Position numbers and translations under genes: made by a program. Under the pieces are notes generated by a model that searched no databases, was not told the origin of the DNA, and saw only the letters and a program-made list of their open reading frames with translations. A stretch of DNA of 64,000 bases from Utricularia gibba. Lineage: Eukaryota > Streptophyta > Magnoliopsida > Lamiales > Lentibulariaceae. Location of the stretch: the NCBI GenBank assembly GCA_002189035.1, contig NEEC01000017.1, positions 1,736,001 to 1,800,000 of the forward strand, given 5' to 3'. Below are positions 38,770 through 50,852 of this stretch, in pieces. Every line of letters begins with the position of its first letter. Within the stretch, counting starts at the first letter, position 1.

Positions 38770-41227
38770 TGGAGGAGGAAGATGGAGGAGGAGTATCGGG
38801 ATTCTTATAGAAAAGAGAATCGGGAGAACGCGTAACGCGGCGGATGCGATGGGGAAAGCGGCATGAGTTTGTCACTTTTGCTCACAGCTCATCCCCATGG
38901 ATTTGGTTTCACATGAAGCAGGATTTTACAGCATCGGAAAACGCCCACCCATTCAAAATTATCCAATTTCTTTTATTTTTATTGTATATTTTGTAAACAC
39001 ACACATTCAATTGCATTACAAATACGGACGCATGTAATTAATAATAATTATTGTTTAAGAAGGTGATTAATAATTAATCAGGTGGGATGCGGACACCGGG
39101 ACACGCCGCTTACTTTTTATGACTCAAACCGGGCTCAATTGAATCGAACCGGCAAACCGGGTCAGCACTATTAGTCCCGATTTAGGGGGTCCCCTATTCT
39201 AACCACCGCCACGAATTGATGGGCGGGTGGGATGCAGCTATCATAATCGGCGGTGGTTTTTCTTTATTTAAAAAAAATATACAAATTAAGTACGGATATA
39301 TTTTTAATATAAAAAAGACTAGGAACTCACACGTGATATTTTGTTAGAATTCTTACATTCCACCCTAAAATCCGTACATGTATATATACGAAAATTGAAA
39401 TTGATATTATTGTTTAAGTTTTCCTTTTTTCAATATTTGATGCAAACCAAACAATATTTATCTTGATTTCATATTTATTTATAGTTTTTTATTATATTAT
39501 TAAATACTAATTTAATAAAAGATAATTAAAACTATTTTTAAATGTCAATATATTTACGATTGGTTGGGGATCAATTCTCCATGAAGGGCGTTGTCTGTCT
39601 CCAGCGCAGGACCAGCCAGCCCTTCGGCCTTCCGACCAACTTCAACCTATGCATGTGTTGGTGGCCTGGTGCCGGAACGCCGTGTGATAAGACCACCAAC
39701 GGAACTGATTCCGACGTGGTTAGATCGCCGGCCATGTAGTAAAACAATCGTCGATCGAATCGAATACAAATATTTGTCGAATTTGTGAGACGTGTAGTCA
39801 GGTTGGATTTCAACTAGTGAATGTAAGTCTGGACATGTATAACATGTTATGTATGAAAAGAGGTAATGAATGGATCCCATCACTAATACACCAACGTGAC
39901 CAATGATCGTTTTTGGATTGCAATTAGATTTGTAACTTAAAATAGTGTCTGAAATATTCGACTTACGTTTATCGTGTATGATATTGATCATTTTGAATAT
40001 TTTATTCTTACGATTTTATGTTTTTTTTTCATATTGGATCAAAAATCACCCATTCTCATATTATTTAAGGCATGTTTAATGGAGTTATTATCAAAAACCT
40101 TTTGATGTGATTGAAAAAAAATTTCATGCAATATTTGTATGATCCTTATACTTAATATTATCATATTTTCCATGTATAACAAATATGAGATTCGTCTAAA
40201 GTTCTTTCGCCCTTTGTTGATATAATTGATGATCTAATTGAATATAATTAATATTGTACTGTATCCAACTCAACCAAGGTAACAACACATCAATCCAAGC
40301 ATCTCAAATATCCCACCATTTGTTTCTCGAACCCCATGGCTCGAGGAAGCCCTTTTGAACCGGGAGGCCAACCCGGTTCAGTCACAAAATGTACAATATC
40401 CCGTGCGTGGGAGGGATCTAGATAGAAGGCCAATGATTGCAAGTTAATTAAAAAAAAGAACTTGAAACGTGGTGCAATGGGCCACGACGACGTCACCGTG
40501 GCACGACTGGATCCATCACTTGGGCTCAATACCTACAGCCTATGAGGTCGACCGTACGATGCGGTGCAATGCGCCCACCCACATAATACCAATAGGAGGA
40601 TTTGGTTAATGTTATAGGGATTCCAATTGTGATTAGATTATAATTTTGTATCAATTCGTGATAAAAATAATTAATATTTAAATAATTTTTTAAAATTGAT
40701 ATTGATGGTACTATCTCTAAAGTATAATCTAGAAAAATAGATAACTTTTTTTTCTCACATACTAATTAAATTTTTACATATACGATAGTCATTCTTCTAA
40801 AACACTTTAAAACTAGTGCTTTATCTTGAGCGTCTACCCTAAAAACGAGATAATCCACGTGTTTGTGATGTGTTTATTTTGAGGATATAAATGTCATTTA
40901 GTGGAAGGGTGAGTAGGTAAGTTTGAGAGCAAAGACTACCTGAAAGCTCAAAGTGTAGTAGGACCACAAGCAGTAACATGGTACCATCATAAATTTTTTT
41001 ATTTTAATCATTATTCAAAATTCAAAAAAAAAAAGAAATCACATTTTGAATTTAAACCTTGCTTTTAATAATTCCTTTTTTAGAAATCAAGGTGCTTAAA
41101 TTTAATTTAGTAAAATTTTACTAAAAATAATGTGATTTTTTTAACAGGAAAAGAATAAAAAATTTTATCTGTTTGGTTTTTTGGGAATTAATGAGATTAA
41201 AGGAAAGTTGCAGGTGCGTTTATCTGG
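38770..41227. other. AT-rich intergenic region with two GC-rich islands
   Basis: Between the divergent xylosidase and CAMTA genes. Most is AT-rich without structure. Two islands stand out by base composition and open frames on both strands: 39550-39740 and 40300-40530. In the first, the minus strand encodes MAGDLTTSESVPLVVLSHGV and the plus strand LGLPTNFNLC-like text. In the second, the minus strand encodes DPSHARDIVHFVTEPGWPPG and the plus strand ends EGSR-stop. I recognise neither. They could be exons of a small or non-coding gene or degraded fragments. Confidence 0.35.
39201..39258. repeat. 10-base inverted repeat, 38-base loop
   Basis: AACCACCGCC at 39201 pairs perfectly with GGCGGTGGTT at 39249-39258. 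The GC-rich arms in AT-rich DNA could form a stable hairpin. No T-run follows that would make a Pol III terminator certain. Confidence 0.6.
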
Positions 41228-41235
41228 CCACGTGG
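41228..41235. promoter_or_regulatory. G-box CCACGTGG upstream of CAMTA
   Basis: Perfect palindromic G-box 185 bases before the CAMTA start codon, a known site for bZIP and bHLH factors such as ABFs and PIFs. Position suits the proximal promoter. Confidence 0.5.
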
Positions 41236-41419
41236 CGGGGTGGTATTTGCTACTTCGTGTTCTGCTGACTTCTCTTTCGTTGCTCTTGGCCCTTGGGAAA
41301 GTTCAGTAATTCTGTCTTTCGTTCGTGCTGTAAATCTCGCAATCCAGAGTAGGCATCTTCACTTGTTGGAGTTGAACGCCATGGCTTCGTAACTTGGTTG
41401 GGGAGCGTAAGGCTGGAGC

Positions 41420-44400
41420 ATGGATGAAAGTGGATCAGTGTTTGAATTGGGTACGGTGTCGACTTGGTTTTCAGTTGTTGGTTTTGTGTACTGGGGGGGG
41501 GGGGGTGTGGATTTTGATTTCTAGGGCTCGTGCGTGATGACTGGTTTGGGATTTGTCGTGTGGTTGTTTAGAGAGTCGGTGTATGGACTGAGCTTTTGTT
41601 GTAAATTGATTGCCCTAGGCAGTTGATTTCCTTGGTTTGGATTTTTTTTTCTGCTAACGTTTTAGGTGATGACATTCTGGCTTGGCTATAAAGTGGTGTT
41701 TTAGCTTGTCTCTGATTAGCTGAGTACATGGAGCTTTTATTCTTTCGTGGGGTGTGTGTTTCGTTGGGAAATGCTGGTCATTGAAACGCTGTGCGTTTGT
41801 TTGGAAGGATTGAAGTGAGGTTTAAATTCTAACTTCTTAGACTCAGGTTGAGGCACCTGTAGCAAGGAATCAGGAGGAAATGTACACTTTCTGTCGATGG
41901 TTTTTCTTTTCATGTTCTTGCTCCGTTTGTTTTGCGTACTTGGATGTAACTCTTAGGTTGCTGTTGTGACGTGCTATTGTGCCTATCTTGTCTTGAAATT
42001 TTAGATATTCAGAGGACGCTCTATGAAGCCCAAAGCCGGTGGCTGAGACCTGCTGAAATTTGTGAAATTTTAAGAAACTATCAAAAATTTAATATTTCTG
42101 CAGAGGCTCCGTCTAAACCAATAAGTATGTCTTGCTTTATTTTCACTTTCCATGCCGTATATTTTCATTTCATATTTTAAGATGCATGGGCTGTTTCTGG
42201 TGGTGCGTTATTCTTGCCAGGTGGTTCTGTTTTCCTTTTTGATCGCAAGGCATTAAGGTACTTCAGAAAGGATGGTCATAATTGGAGAAAGAAAAGGGAT
42301 GGGAAAACAGTCAAGGAAGCCCATGAAAAATTGAAGGTGCAAGTTTCCTGAGGTTTTCTTTTTTTTATTGAATTTATGCTGATTTTTTCCTGCTTGATAA
42401 TCTTTGTCGGTACACTTCGTTGTGCTACCTTGTGAATATACAAAGAAAAAATAGGAACACCTTGGTATTCTGAAATTACTTGTGCATTTTAAAGTTATAC
42501 TTCACTGTGACGCTACATACTGATCCATGTACTATGCCCTCAGTGTTGCATTTTTTTACCCGAATGAGCTGCTCATGCTAACTTAGTTCACAATCCCATG
42601 ACCATGCTGCATTTGGATCTCCTTACTATCACTATTACTTCCTGTTTATTGATGTCCATTTTCGCCAGGTTGGAAGTGTTGACATGCTGCATTGCTACTA
42701 TGCCCATGGGGAAGACAATGAGAATTTCCAGAGGCGCAGTTACTGGTTACTTGAGCCGTATGTTTAACTGCTAATGCATCATTATCATCTGGAAAATTAT
42801 TTTAGGAAAACACCAAAAAGTGCATTTTTCAGTCCAAGTGCTTCTCCTTTTTGATGTTCATCTTTATCTTGGATTGTCAATCTATTGCATTTAGAATACT
42901 TTTTAATGTTTTATGGGAATAATCTGAAGCTGAATCGCATATGCTCTCTCTCTCTCTCTCTCTCACTTTCTCTTTCCTTTTACGTTGAAATTTAAACTAA
43001 AAAGAGAATGCTAACTTCAGTTCAATTGTATCTTTTTCCAGGGATCTTATGCATATAGTATTTGTCCACTACCTGGAAATTAAGGTTCGTTGTGTGCGTG
43101 TGTGTATTTTTTTTTCCTCAAAGTTCAGCAATGCAAAACTGGAAATGAAGTGTTTGATTGTCTTATTACGGTTTAGGGACATAAAGCAAATATCAGTGGT
43201 GGTTTCGGAGATGCTGGAGTTGCTTTAAATCCTGGAAGGGACAGTTCACTGTCTTCCGGATTCCGTGGAACAAGCCCTTCTAGCCCTTTGTCATCAGCAT
43301 ATGCTGATGCTGAATCCGGTATGCACTCCCTTCAGTGTATTAAAGTAAAAGCATTTGGTAACTGTATAGTTACCCAAGTTTTATACCTTGCAAACGTCAT
43401 TTCTCTATGACTTTCAGAGAATTACCACCAGGCAACTTCTGAATTACATTCATATTCAGAGCCTTCAGTACAAGATGATGGTCATTATGCCCATCCAAGC
43501 TCATACAGTTCACCTTTACCTGCAGGTGTTTACATTTTCAGTATCTTGTTTTTAAGGCTTCTTATTTGAGGTAGTATTCATCCTTGTTACTGACAATAAA
43601 TCTTAATTTTCCGGTACTATTGTAGGAACACAGGCTGTTTATGGAACGAGTTCTGTGCCATTCCCACTAGATGATGAGAATGGAGATTTTGGTGGAGGAA
43701 TCTATTCATCTGCGGCTGCAACACCAATTGATGCAGCATATTGGCCTGAAATCGGACGCAATCCTGTAGCTGGTATTTTCTGCAGAAATTTCGCTCATTC
43801 AATTGCTTGCATAATAGTTTTGCAATAATGCTGTTTTCCAACAGGAAAGGTTATTTATAGGCAGGAATCCGCATCTACTGTGCCTTCTTCTCATGTGAAT
43901 CGGGTCGGATTAAATCAAACATTTTCAGACGTATCTTTTCCACCTGACCAACTGAATGACATGAGGTTATTTCATGAATACCATGACGAGAAAAATGGAA
44001 ATCTTCCACTGCTCACATCTAACCAAGGGATTGGAATTACTTCCATCTTAAATTTTGAGAGTGGTATGGGAAGTGAAAGTTACACTTTCCCCATGAAAAA
44101 GCCCATGCTTGGAAGTTTGCATTCAGAAGAAGCCCTGAAGAAAGTTGACAGTTTCACTCGTTGGATGGCTAAGGAACTTGGAGACGCTGATGAATTGGCA
44201 GTGCAGCCAAGCGGTGGCATTTCATGGAGTATGATGGGAAGTGACTATGAATCAAATATTCCAGTCCAGCTGCAAAATGGCGTGGACACAATGAGTCCTT
44301 CTATCTCTCAGGATCAGCTCTTCTCAATTACTTTTTTTTCGCCTCACTGGACTTACTCAGACTGTGAAACCAAGGTACTGTTATTTGATTTAAATGTGTC

Positions 44401-47083
44401 CGTACGTCGAAACCAAATATTCAGGATTCTGCTATTTCAATTCCAATTTTTCCTTTGGCTCTTTTATAATTCAGCTTCCAGAAAGCATGCCTTGTTTTCA
44501 TGATTGTGCTATGGTAATCTCGCCAGACTTCTGCCACTGGTGAAGGGTTCAAGCAAATTTCGTTGTCATTTATTGTTATTGTTATTTTTTTATCATCATC
44601 TTGTTTCATCATCATAATCAGGTCCTTATCACCGGCATGTTCCTCAAGAATGAGGCGGATTTATCGGAATCCAGATTTTCCATCATGTTTGGACAGGTGG
44701 AGGTTCCAGCGGAGGTTTTAGCAGATGGTATTCTTTGCTGCGCAGCTCCATATAGCAGCCCTGGATCTGTTCCTTTATATGTAACCTGTTCAAACAGGCT
44801 GGCTTGCAGTGAGATTCGGGAATTTGAATATAGGGCCAGAGTTGGACCAATGTCAAGCCCAATTGAAGTAGGAAGTGTAGCAGTGATGCATCTCTATCAA
44901 AGATTTGAGACGATATTGGGCCTAGAACCACATGGAAGTCCTCAAAGTTGCACTGGAAATGATGCTCAGGAGCAGATTATGAACCTTAGAATCATTTCCC
45001 AGGAGGAGGAAAATAGTCTTGAGAAAAGGATCACATCAGAAGATGATGTATTTCTTCTGGGAGATCTGCTCATTGAGAAGAAGCTAAAAGACAGATTCTT
45101 TGCCTGGATTCTTCTTAGAGTAGCTGAAGATGGGAAAGGGCTTACACTTCTTGACAAATTTGGTCAAAGTGCATTGCACCTAGCTGCTGCCCTTGGTTTT
45201 ATCTGGGCCTTCGAGCCGTTTATCATAGCAGGAGTTAAAATAGATTTCCGTGATAAGTATGGATGGACAGCACTTCATTGGGCTGCGTTTTATGGCAGGT
45301 AAACTCATCTTTGTTTATATAATGGGACCACTGGTTCTGAGAATAGTTAATCTGCTCCTATGGAAGTGAGCTCCTTCAGCCCAATGAATGCTGATATGCT
45401 TGAGTGTCCTACTGCTATATTTTAGTGTTTTCCCATCTGTGTTCGCTTAGAAGACGGTAGCTCTTGTTACTTAAGCAGTGCTTCCATTACATGTTTCCAC
45501 ATCACATGTTTTCTCTTTTCCATCGTGGGAAAGTTTTTATGTTTTTATAACTCCTTTTTTCCCGCTACTTTAATCAAGTAGATAGGGAAAATTATGTATC
45601 TTCTTGGGAAGAAAAGACATAAGCTAATGCTTATACTTGATAGGGAGGAGGCTGTCGCTGTTCTGGTTTCTCTTGGTGCAGCGCCTGGTGTTCTGACACA
45701 CCCATCTTCTGAATATCCACTATCCAGAACTCCTGCTGATCTGGCTTCTGCCAATGGACATAAGGGCATTTCTGGGTTTCTTGCGGAGATTTCTTTGACT
45801 ACTCATCTCTCTACTCTGAAAGTTAATGATGAAGGTACAACCTCAATATCTGATGTGAAAGCAGTTGAGACGCTTTCAGACCGGGTAGCTTCTCGTACAA
45901 AGGAAGATGATGTCCCAGATAAGCTCTCACTCAAGGATTCCCTTGCTGCGGTCTGTAATGCGACCCAGGCAGCTGCCCGCATTCACCAATTTTTCCGCAT
46001 TCAGTCATTTCAGAGAAAGCAGTTTCTTGAGAGGGAGTCCATTGAACTGCTGGATGCAGATAAACAAGCAGTAAGGTCTGGAAGGACATCCAGGCTCGGC
46101 CAGTCTTTTGGTAAGGCTAACGCTGCTGCCACCCATATTCAGAAAAAGTATCGTGGTTGGAAGAAGAGAAAAGAATTTCTTCTTCTTCGCCAAAAAGCTG
46201 TCAAGATCCAGGTTTTTCTACACTCCTAGTTCAAATTTGATACATAGAACTCTGTGAAGATTTAGAAACACAATTGCTTTCAAAAGTTTTGATATATGAA
46301 ACAGATGAAGGTGAACTTGAATCAGGTGTGTTTGGGGGAAATGCCATACTAAGCATCTGTGTGCCACAGAAAAATATAGTATATATACTTTGTATAATGG
46401 TGCTTTTTATCATGACATAAGCTTGTATTTTCTTTGAAAAGCATGTACCATCCGTAGAAGACTAATTTGAAATGCTTGTGACTTCAAGGCTCATTTTCGA
46501 GGCCACCAGGCAAGGAAAAAGCACAACATTATCTGGTCTGTTGGTATAATGGAGAAGGCAATTTTGCGCTGGAGACGCAAAGCAAGTGGACTGCGTGGAT
46601 TCCGGAATGAAGTCCCAACCGAGTCTACCATGGAAGGCAGCAGTACCACACTGCCGTCAGAAGAAGTATACGAAGTTCTCAAGGAGGGAAGAAGGCAAAC
46701 TGAGGTAAGAATGCAAAAAGCTCTTGACAGGGTTAAATCCATGGCACAGTACCCTGAAGCAAGAGCTCAGTACCGCAGGCTCCTCACTGTTGCTGAAGGC
46801 TTCCGCGAAGCCAAGGTAATTCATTCTTCCTGTAAAGCATTCTTTCACCAACTTGACATCCTTTATCACCCCAGTAATCACAAAGATGACCTTTTATTAG
46901 ACATCAGTTAGTTCATATCTAGCTTAACCAGACTTTCCTGATTGTTTCTTCAAGGATGCATCCGATGCCATGATCCTCGAGGCTCTGGAAGACATGAACT
47001 ACCCCGACTATCCCGACGATGATCTCTTCGACATTGCGAGTTTGTTGGAGGATGAAGCCTTCATGTCTCTAACTTATCAATGA
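41420..47083 (+). CDS. Calmodulin-binding transcription activator (CAMTA1-3 type)
   Basis: Ca2+/calmodulin-regulated transcription factor of cold, wound and immune responses, binding CGCG-type elements. Thirteen exons sum to 3027 bases (1008 aa) with no frame break: 41420-41450, 42005-42124, 42221-42336, 42669-42757, 43042-43084, 43177-43318, 43418-43525, 43626-43772, 43845-44374, 44622-45298, 45644-46211, 46489-46815, 46955-47083. Domains: CG-1 DNA-binding domain at about 10-135 (RWLRPAEICEIL, DGHNWRKKRDGKTVKEAHEKL, YYAHGEDNENFQRRSYW), IPT/TIG domain (VLITGMFLKNEADL), ankyrin repeats (GQSALHLAAALG, YGWTALHWAAFYGREE), IQ motifs (AAARIHQFFRIQSFQRK, AATHIQKKYRGWKKRKEF, KIQAHFRGHQARK), then the calmodulin-binding helix IMEKAILRWRRKASGLRGF. 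The first coding exon is only 31 bases, as is usual in the family. Confidence 0.95.
41493..41505. repeat. G13 homopolymer
   Basis: Thirteen consecutive G bases in CAMTA intron 1, a likely site of length error given the indel pattern across the window. Confidence 0.85.
42944..42964. repeat. (CT)n microsatellite
   Basis: Twenty-one bases of uninterrupted CT in CAMTA intron 4. Confidence 0.9.
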
Positions 47084-47820
47084 CATCTCATCGTGGTGAA
47101 TGCAGTTGATCCCTCAGAACTAGTGGTAAATAGTGAAGGTTGATGTTCAGCTTTCAGGTCATCTGTGTATAGCTTCTGATAATTTAACAGGTCCCTTACG
47201 TAAGTGCATTGGTTCTTCTGTCTTGCTGCCATGCCTTCACTATTTCAGACAGTGTGTTGATATGATGCAACTTTTATAGTGAACCTTTGAGATTGATTCA
47301 CAAGTGGCCATGGTTCAAATCAGAATGATCAAGATGAATTTATACCAAGAGTTTTGGATACGAGTGATGGAAATTAATCGTATTTGAATTAGAATTATGT
47401 GAATGAAGGATGGATAACTGTCATTGTCCATTTTAGATACTTAATTTTCATGAATTTACGTTTTTGTTATCTTTGGTTGAAACTTTAGGAATTCATTCAT
47501 TCGAAAGTTATTCTAAATCAAGTTTTCATTGAAAAATTTCATCGATTTAAACACGTTTTTTTCTTGTATTTATTTTGGATAATTTACATTCTCCCTTGAT
47601 GGTATTGTATAATATGTTTTTAAGGGTGAGGAAGTCTAACTCAACACATTATATTGTACAATAAAGGGCTAATTTGTCTTTTCATGATTGGTAAACAGTG
47701 CTCAACATTAAATAGTTGAATTTGCGCTTCACGCGGGGGCTACCGCATGTTTTCTTCATAATCTCGAAACGTCGTCGTTTTCTTCACCCTCCATTTTTGG
47801 CATTTTCCTCTGTCCATCAC
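47084..47820 (+). other. CAMTA 3' UTR and promoter of the plastid transporter gene
   Basis: Bases 47084-47290 look like 3' UTR and the remainder is AT-rich promoter. The open frame upstream of 47821 is in frame with the transporter and has an ATG at 47716, but it is basic, non-conserved sequence and probably leader. Confidence 0.4.
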
Positions 47821-50144
47821 ATGGAGAGTGTCGCCCTCTTCTCTCCGTCAACCTCCGCCGTGCCCCGCCTCTCTATCTCCACTCTCCGCCGCAGGATCAC
47901 ATTCTCGGCACTTCCTCTCCGCCACTCAAATTTCACCGCCTCTGGAATCCTCCGCCATTCGCCTAAATCCCCACTCTTCCATCCACTCAGAACACCACGG
48001 AATAGGCGTATCTGGAAACACAGCGCTGCCGCCGGTAGCCAAGATCCTCCACCGCCGCCGCCGCCGCCGCAAGGTGCCAAGCCTATACCGTTATTGATCT
48101 CCGTTATCATCGGAGTCGCGACTAGATTCTTTATCCCAAGGCCTCCAGAGGTTACATTGCAAGCGTGGCAATTGCTCTCGATTTTCCTCTCAACAATCGC
48201 TGGCCTCGTTCTCAGTCCGCTCCCAGTTGGTGCGTGGGCTTTCATCAGCCTTACAACCGCTGTTATTACCCAAACGCTGTCGTTTGCGACAGCTTTCTCG
48301 GCGTTCACAAATGAAGTTATATGGTTGATTGTTATTTCCTTCTTTTTTGCCCGGGGTTTTGTGAAAACTGGATTGGGAGATAGGATTGCAACGTATTTTG
48401 TGAAATGGTTGGGGAAGAGCACTCTTGGGTTGTCGTATGGGCTTACACTGAGTGAAGCTTTGATTGCTCCGGCGATGCCGAGCACCACCGCGAGAGCTGG
48501 GGGAGTGTTTTTGCCGATTATCAAGTCGTTATCTTTGTCGGCTGGGAGTAAACCTGGGGAGGCTTCAAAGAAGAAGCTTGGTTCTTTTCTAGTGCAATCC
48601 CAATTTCAGGTGTTCCTTTTTATCTTCAACTTCAATGTTTCTTTCTTCCTAATCTGGGTCTGTGAAGAGCATGCTCTTTTTAAGATTGCTCATTCAACTT
48701 TCCATGGTTTTCCGAAGAAATTGCCCATATTCTCACACAACAATTCTTTTTCAATCCGTGCAATCTATATGTGAATCGGCACTGTTTTGGAAGTGCTTTT
48801 TAATAAAAGAATCTGCATAACTTCTGGGCAATTTGGTTATAAATAGCAAGATAGTTTAGCAGCTAGTATGACGATGATTTGAGTTCTTTTGGGAATGTTT
48901 CTGCCTGGTGATAATGAACTACATTTGATTGCATGTACCATTTTCCTCCGATAATGTAGAAGAAAGACTTGCACTTTCTACTACTCATATTACTTACTCT
49001 CTCTTTCGTCTGCATTGCTCATACCTTGGCTGCACAGTCTGCAGGTAATTCCAGTGCTCTTTTCCTAACTGCTGCGGCTCAAAATCTGCTATGCCTCAAG
49101 CTCGCAGAAGAGCTCGGAGTTATGATCCCCAACCCATGGGTTACTTGGTTCAAGGCGGCTAGTTTACCTGCCTTTGTATCCCTTCTAGCTACTCCCGCAA
49201 TATTATACAAACTATATCCTCCGGAGACGAAAGATACACCTGATGCACCTGCTTTGGCTGCAAAGAAATTGCAAAGCATGGGCCCTGTGTCAAAGAATGA
49301 GTGGATTATGATTGGCACGATGCTCCTTGCAGTTTCTCTATGGGTGTTCGGGTACGTAAATCCATTTACTATGTTACTGTGAATACGCTGATGACCCTTG
49401 AAACTGCTACTAGACGCTTTTTGGGTAAACAACACTACTATCACATTCCTTTTTCCATTGTGTCCTGTGATTCTTCATTGAGTTCATCTTATATGAGATC
49501 ATTTCTTCCAGAGATGCCATTGGTGTTGCAAGCGTTGTGGCTGCAATGCTTGGATTATCTATACTCTTACTCTTAGGGGTTCTGGATTGGAACGACTGCC
49601 TAACCGAGACATCTGCATGGGATACCTTGGCCTGGTTTGCAGTTCTAGTTGGCATGGCTAGCCAGTTAACCAACCTCGGCATTGTCCAATGGATCTCCAC
49701 CTGCGTAGCCAAATTGCTGCAGTCTTTCTCATTGAGCTGGCCGGTTGCGTTCGGCGCTCTACAGGCGTCATACTTCGTGATTCATTACCTGTTTGCAAGC
49801 CAAACCGGCCATGTTGGTGCGCTCTACTCCGCATTCCTGGCGATGCATTTGGCTTCCGGGGTGCCTGGCGTGCTAGCAGCATTGGCTCTCGCCTATAACA
49901 CCAATCTGTTCGGGGCCTTGACACACTACAGCAGCGGACAAGCTGCTGTCTACTTTGGAGGTACGCTTTCCATATCCCACCTCCCTGTAAACTCTGGGTC
50001 TGCGCTTAATCGTGGTGTGCTTGTGCAGCCGGGTACATTGATCTTCCAGACATATTCAAGTACGGGTTCATCATGGCGGTTGTCAACGCAGTGATCTGGG
50101 CAGTTACTGGTGCATTCTGGTGGAAGTTTTTGGGGCTCTACTGA
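47821..50144 (+). CDS. Plastid dicarboxylate translocator (DiT2.1 type, 2-oxoglutarate/malate or glutamate/malate exchange)
   Basis: Inner-envelope transporter of the DASS/SLC13-like plant family, moving dicarboxylates for ammonia reassimilation in photorespiration. Exons 47821-48609, 49038-49351, 49512-49960 and 50029-50144 sum to 1668 bases (555 aa). The first 60-75 residues are Ser/Arg-rich and poor in acidic residues, a plastid transit peptide, followed by a Pro8 run before AKPIPLLISVIIGV. About twelve membrane segments follow. Family blocks: SAFTNEVIWLIVISFFFARGF, LGLSYGLTLSEALIAPAMPS, TARAGGVFLPII, GNSSALFLTAAAQNLL, NEWIMIGTMLLAV, WDTLAWFAVLVGMASQL, HYLFASQTGHVGALYSAFL, LTHYSSGQAAVYFGG. 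The C terminus is FWWKFLGLY. Starting at 47821 (MESVALFSPSTSA) matches relatives. No frameshift. Confidence 0.93.
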
Positions 50145-50852
50145 TGCAACCAGAACAAACCATAATACATCACTGAAGTTTAAGTTGAAGCTAATGCAAG
50201 TGCTGATGAGCTGGTCAACTTTCTATTTCCCATCATCTTATTTCAAATGTAAAAAAGCTTGTTTAACAGCATGCCCAGGTTGACTAGCTGCAGCCAAATT
50301 GGCATGGCAATAACCTTGTTTTCTGGTTCAGATTCTTGTAGCACCAGGATGTTTCTCAGATGAGATGAAACACAGGTTCAAAAGTTCCTCCTTTTTATGG
50401 AATTTACAAGTGCTTTCTTCAATGTTTGCCCATAATTTTCATACCTTCTGAATCTGGTAAAAAAAAAAAGCGAAGCTCATCTCATCCCATCCATGGCGAT
50501 TCATTTCTCAAGAAAAGGAGGGGGTGGGGGGCCTCAATGGCTCTGGTTTTCCAAATGGTGTAACCGCAAAACACTTTTAAGAGGTAATCATCATTCACAC
50601 ATGTCAACAGCAGACCGCCCCTTTGATCCCCATTATCCCCGACTTTATTCACCCACGAACGTCTGTCATTCCGACAGGAAAACATAATCCCTAATCAACA
50701 CACATTGCTTGGAATGCAGTAAAGAACTGACCTTTCCAGACTCCGGCGATGTTTAGGCGGTGGTGGTGAGCGCCGATGTTCTTATTCCAACACACGGATA
50801 AGCATTTACAGGGGTTACCGATTGGAGACGACTCCGTACCGGTGTCTGATCC
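50145..50852. other. Convergent 3' ends of transporter and SAC51-type genes
   Basis: No coding region supported. Transporter 3' UTR runs to about 50460 (A-run at 50459). The minus-strand 3' UTR of the bHLH gene occupies the right part. Confidence 0.4.

Noticed and set aside
40300-40530. MicroRNA precursor
   Set aside because: I compared the arms with the common conserved plant miRNAs I know and none fits; the hairpin stem is only 7 bases.
47305-47330. GGTTCAAATC, a tRNA T-loop-like string
   Set aside because: No acceptor stem, D arm or anticodon arm can be folded around it.
47817-48524. 235-residue minus-strand frame opposite the dicarboxylate translocator
   Set aside because: Antisense of a conserved transporter exon with Gly8 opposite Pro8; no independent conservation.
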